DNA of 64,000 nt from Methanomethylovorans hollandica DSM 15978. GTDB taxonomy: Archaea > Halobacteriota > Methanosarcinia > Methanosarcinales > Methanosarcinaceae. Shown here in pieces: positions 63,010 through 64,000 of this stretch. How positions within the stretch are numbered: the stretch's first letter is position 1; every line of letters starts with the position of its first letter. The stretch lies in assembly GCF_000328665.1 (NCBI RefSeq), contig NC_019977.1, forward strand, positions 1,976,011 through 2,040,010, read 5' to 3'. The translations under genes were made by a program, and so were the position numbers. The notes beneath the pieces were generated by a model that ran no database searches, had not been told where the DNA came from, and saw only the letters and a list, made by a program, of their open reading frames with translations.

Positions 63010-64000
63010 ATGGTTACACAATTAGTGAAAGGCAACACTGCAGTTGTTATCGGGGCTTTGTATGCAGGATGTGACTGTTACTTTGGCTATCCAATAACCC
63101 CTGCCAGTGAGATATTGCATGAAGCATCCTCCTATTTCCCGATGCTTGGCAGGAAGTTCGTGCAGGCGGAATCAGAGGAGGCAGCCATAAATATGGTCTA
63201 TGGCGGAGCATCCACCGGCCACAGGGTGATGACAGCCTCATCTGGCCCTGGGATCAGCCTGAAGCAGGAAGGCATTTCATACCTTGCAGGCGCAGAACTA
63301 CCCTGTGTGGTAGTGGATATAATGAGAGCCGGACCTGGCCTTGGTAATATCGGTCCTGAACAGGCCGATTATAACCAGGTGGTCAAAGGAGGAGGCCATG
63401 GCAACTACAAGAACATAGTCCTTGCTCCTAATTCCGTACAGGAAATGTGCGACCTTACCATCAAGGCCTTCGAACTTTCTTTTAAATATCGTAATCCTGC
63501 ATTTGTCCTGGCAGACGGAGTGCTGGGCCAGATGGTGGAGCCGCTGAAGTTCCCCACAATTGCGGTAGAGCCACAGATAGATACTTCCTGGGCTGTGAAT
63601 GCTACCGCGCAGACAAGACAGAACCTGGTAACTTCCATCTTCCTGGACTTCAAAAAGCTTGAAGGATTCAACAATGAGCTGCAGGAGAAGTACAAGCTCA
63701 TTCAAGAGCATGAAGTTGACTATGAAGAATATATGATGGAAGACGCCGACATCATCCTGGTGTCATATGGTATAAGCAGCCGCATTTGCCGGTCTGCTGT
63801 GGAACAGGCAAGGAAGAAAGGTATAAAGGCAGGTCTCTTCAGACCCATCACCCTTTTCCCCTTCCCTGAAAAAGAACTGCTCACATTGGCACAAGCAAGA
63901 GATTGCACATTCATCTGCGTGGAGATGAGCAATGGGCAGATGAAAGATGATGTACTGCTTGCAACAAAATGCCTGCGACCTGTTGAACTTGTGAACAGGC
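63010..64000 (+). CDS. 2-oxoacid:ferredoxin oxidoreductase, alpha subunit (runs off the window)
   Basis: The first 330 residues are present. The N-terminal pyrimidine-binding domain reads [20 protein letters not shown] then [35 protein letters not shown] and [20 protein letters not shown] are family marks, and the C-terminal swivelling domain begins near residue 240. It forms the catalytic core with a beta subunit that must lie beyond the right edge. The most probable identity is a 2-oxoisovalerate (VOR) or related oxidoreductase. Confidence 0.9.
   Translation, partial: MVTQLVKGNTAVVIGALYAGCDCYFGYPITPASEILHEASSYFPMLGRKFVQAESEEAAINMVYGGASTGHRVMTASSGPGISLKQEGISYLAGAELPCVVVDIMRAGPGLGNIGPEQADYNQVVKGGGHGNYKNIVLAPNSVQEMCDLTIKAFELSFKYRNPAFVLADGVLGQMVEPLKFPTIAVEPQIDTSWAVNATAQTRQNLVTSIFLDFKKLEGFNNELQEKYKLIQEHEVDYEEYMMEDADIILVSYGISSRICRSAVEQARKKGIKAGLFRPITLFPFPEKELLTLAQARDCTFICVEMSNGQMKDDVLLATKCLRPVELVNR

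Overview
The window comes from a methanogenic archaeon of the order Methanosarcinales, most likely a Methanosarcinaceae member; I cannot fix the genus. The evidence is an archaeal-order ribosomal protein super-operon, an RNA polymerase subunit D carrying a two-cluster ferredoxin domain, Cbf5-type pseudouridine synthase, ADP-dependent sugar kinases, a class I (archaeal) CCA enzyme, archaeal Sec61/SecY, RNase P protein Rpp29, and a surface protein built from disaggregatase-type repeats. Coding is dense, promoters are archaeal TATA boxes, and Shine-Dalgarno motifs (GGAGG/GGTG) precede many genes.

Layout. 0-3 kb: end of an unidentified gene, a polysaccharide flippase, a decayed gene fragment and a DPM1-like glycosyltransferase (cell-surface glycan synthesis). 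3-7.4 kb: a type II/IV secretion ATPase and a double-domain membrane protein. 7.4-10.2 kb: a ferredoxin, a radical SAM protein, a winged-helix DUF2551 protein and cis-prenyl transferase UppS. 10.4-12.8 kb: tRNA-Leu, rpoD, rps11, rps4, rps13. 13-18.8 kb: an inserted accessory region (NudC, a possible small membrane protein, a PIN-domain protein, a large structured GC-rich segment that looks like an unassigned RNA, a Fic protein with an array of dyad operators, and a broken tyrosine recombinase) ending at tRNA-Ser. 18.8-34.9 kb: the S10/spc-type ribosomal cluster from uL3 to secY, adk, an EMC3-like protein, cmk and cbf5, all on the minus strand. 35.4-37.8 kb: iorBA. 38-42 kb: proA, proB, cca. 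42-43.3 kb: a small conserved protein and a secreted membrane-anchored protein. 43.4-49.8 kb: a DNA glycosylase, two tandem ADP-dependent sugar kinases, and argJ-CBS protein-argC. 50-58.3 kb: an AlbA/Schlafen-type regulator, the large disaggregatase-like surface protein, then a graveyard of broken transposases and a broken surface gene beside an intact IS transposase. 58.4-60.3 kb: a DUF92 membrane protein and a TnpB remnant. 60.3-64 kb: HTH-cupin regulator, branched-chain/aryl acyl-CoA ligase, and the first genes of a 2-oxoacid:ferredoxin oxidoreductase.

How the genes fit together. Two ferredoxin-dependent 2-oxoacid oxidoreductase loci (iorBA and the 63 kb cluster), plus the acyl-CoA ligase, suggest that acids can be activated to acyl-CoA and carboxylated to amino-acid precursors; arg and pro genes add further amino-acid synthesis. 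Surface biology recurs (flippase, glycosyltransferase, UppS, secretion ATPase, disaggregatase-like protein). The most unusual part is 13-18.8 kb, where a recombinase remnant sits at the 3' end of tRNA-Ser and foreign-looking DNA separates rps13-rps4-rps11-rpoD from the rest of the ribosomal cluster.

All statements rest on reading the sequence and on family knowledge; no database search or folding program was run.
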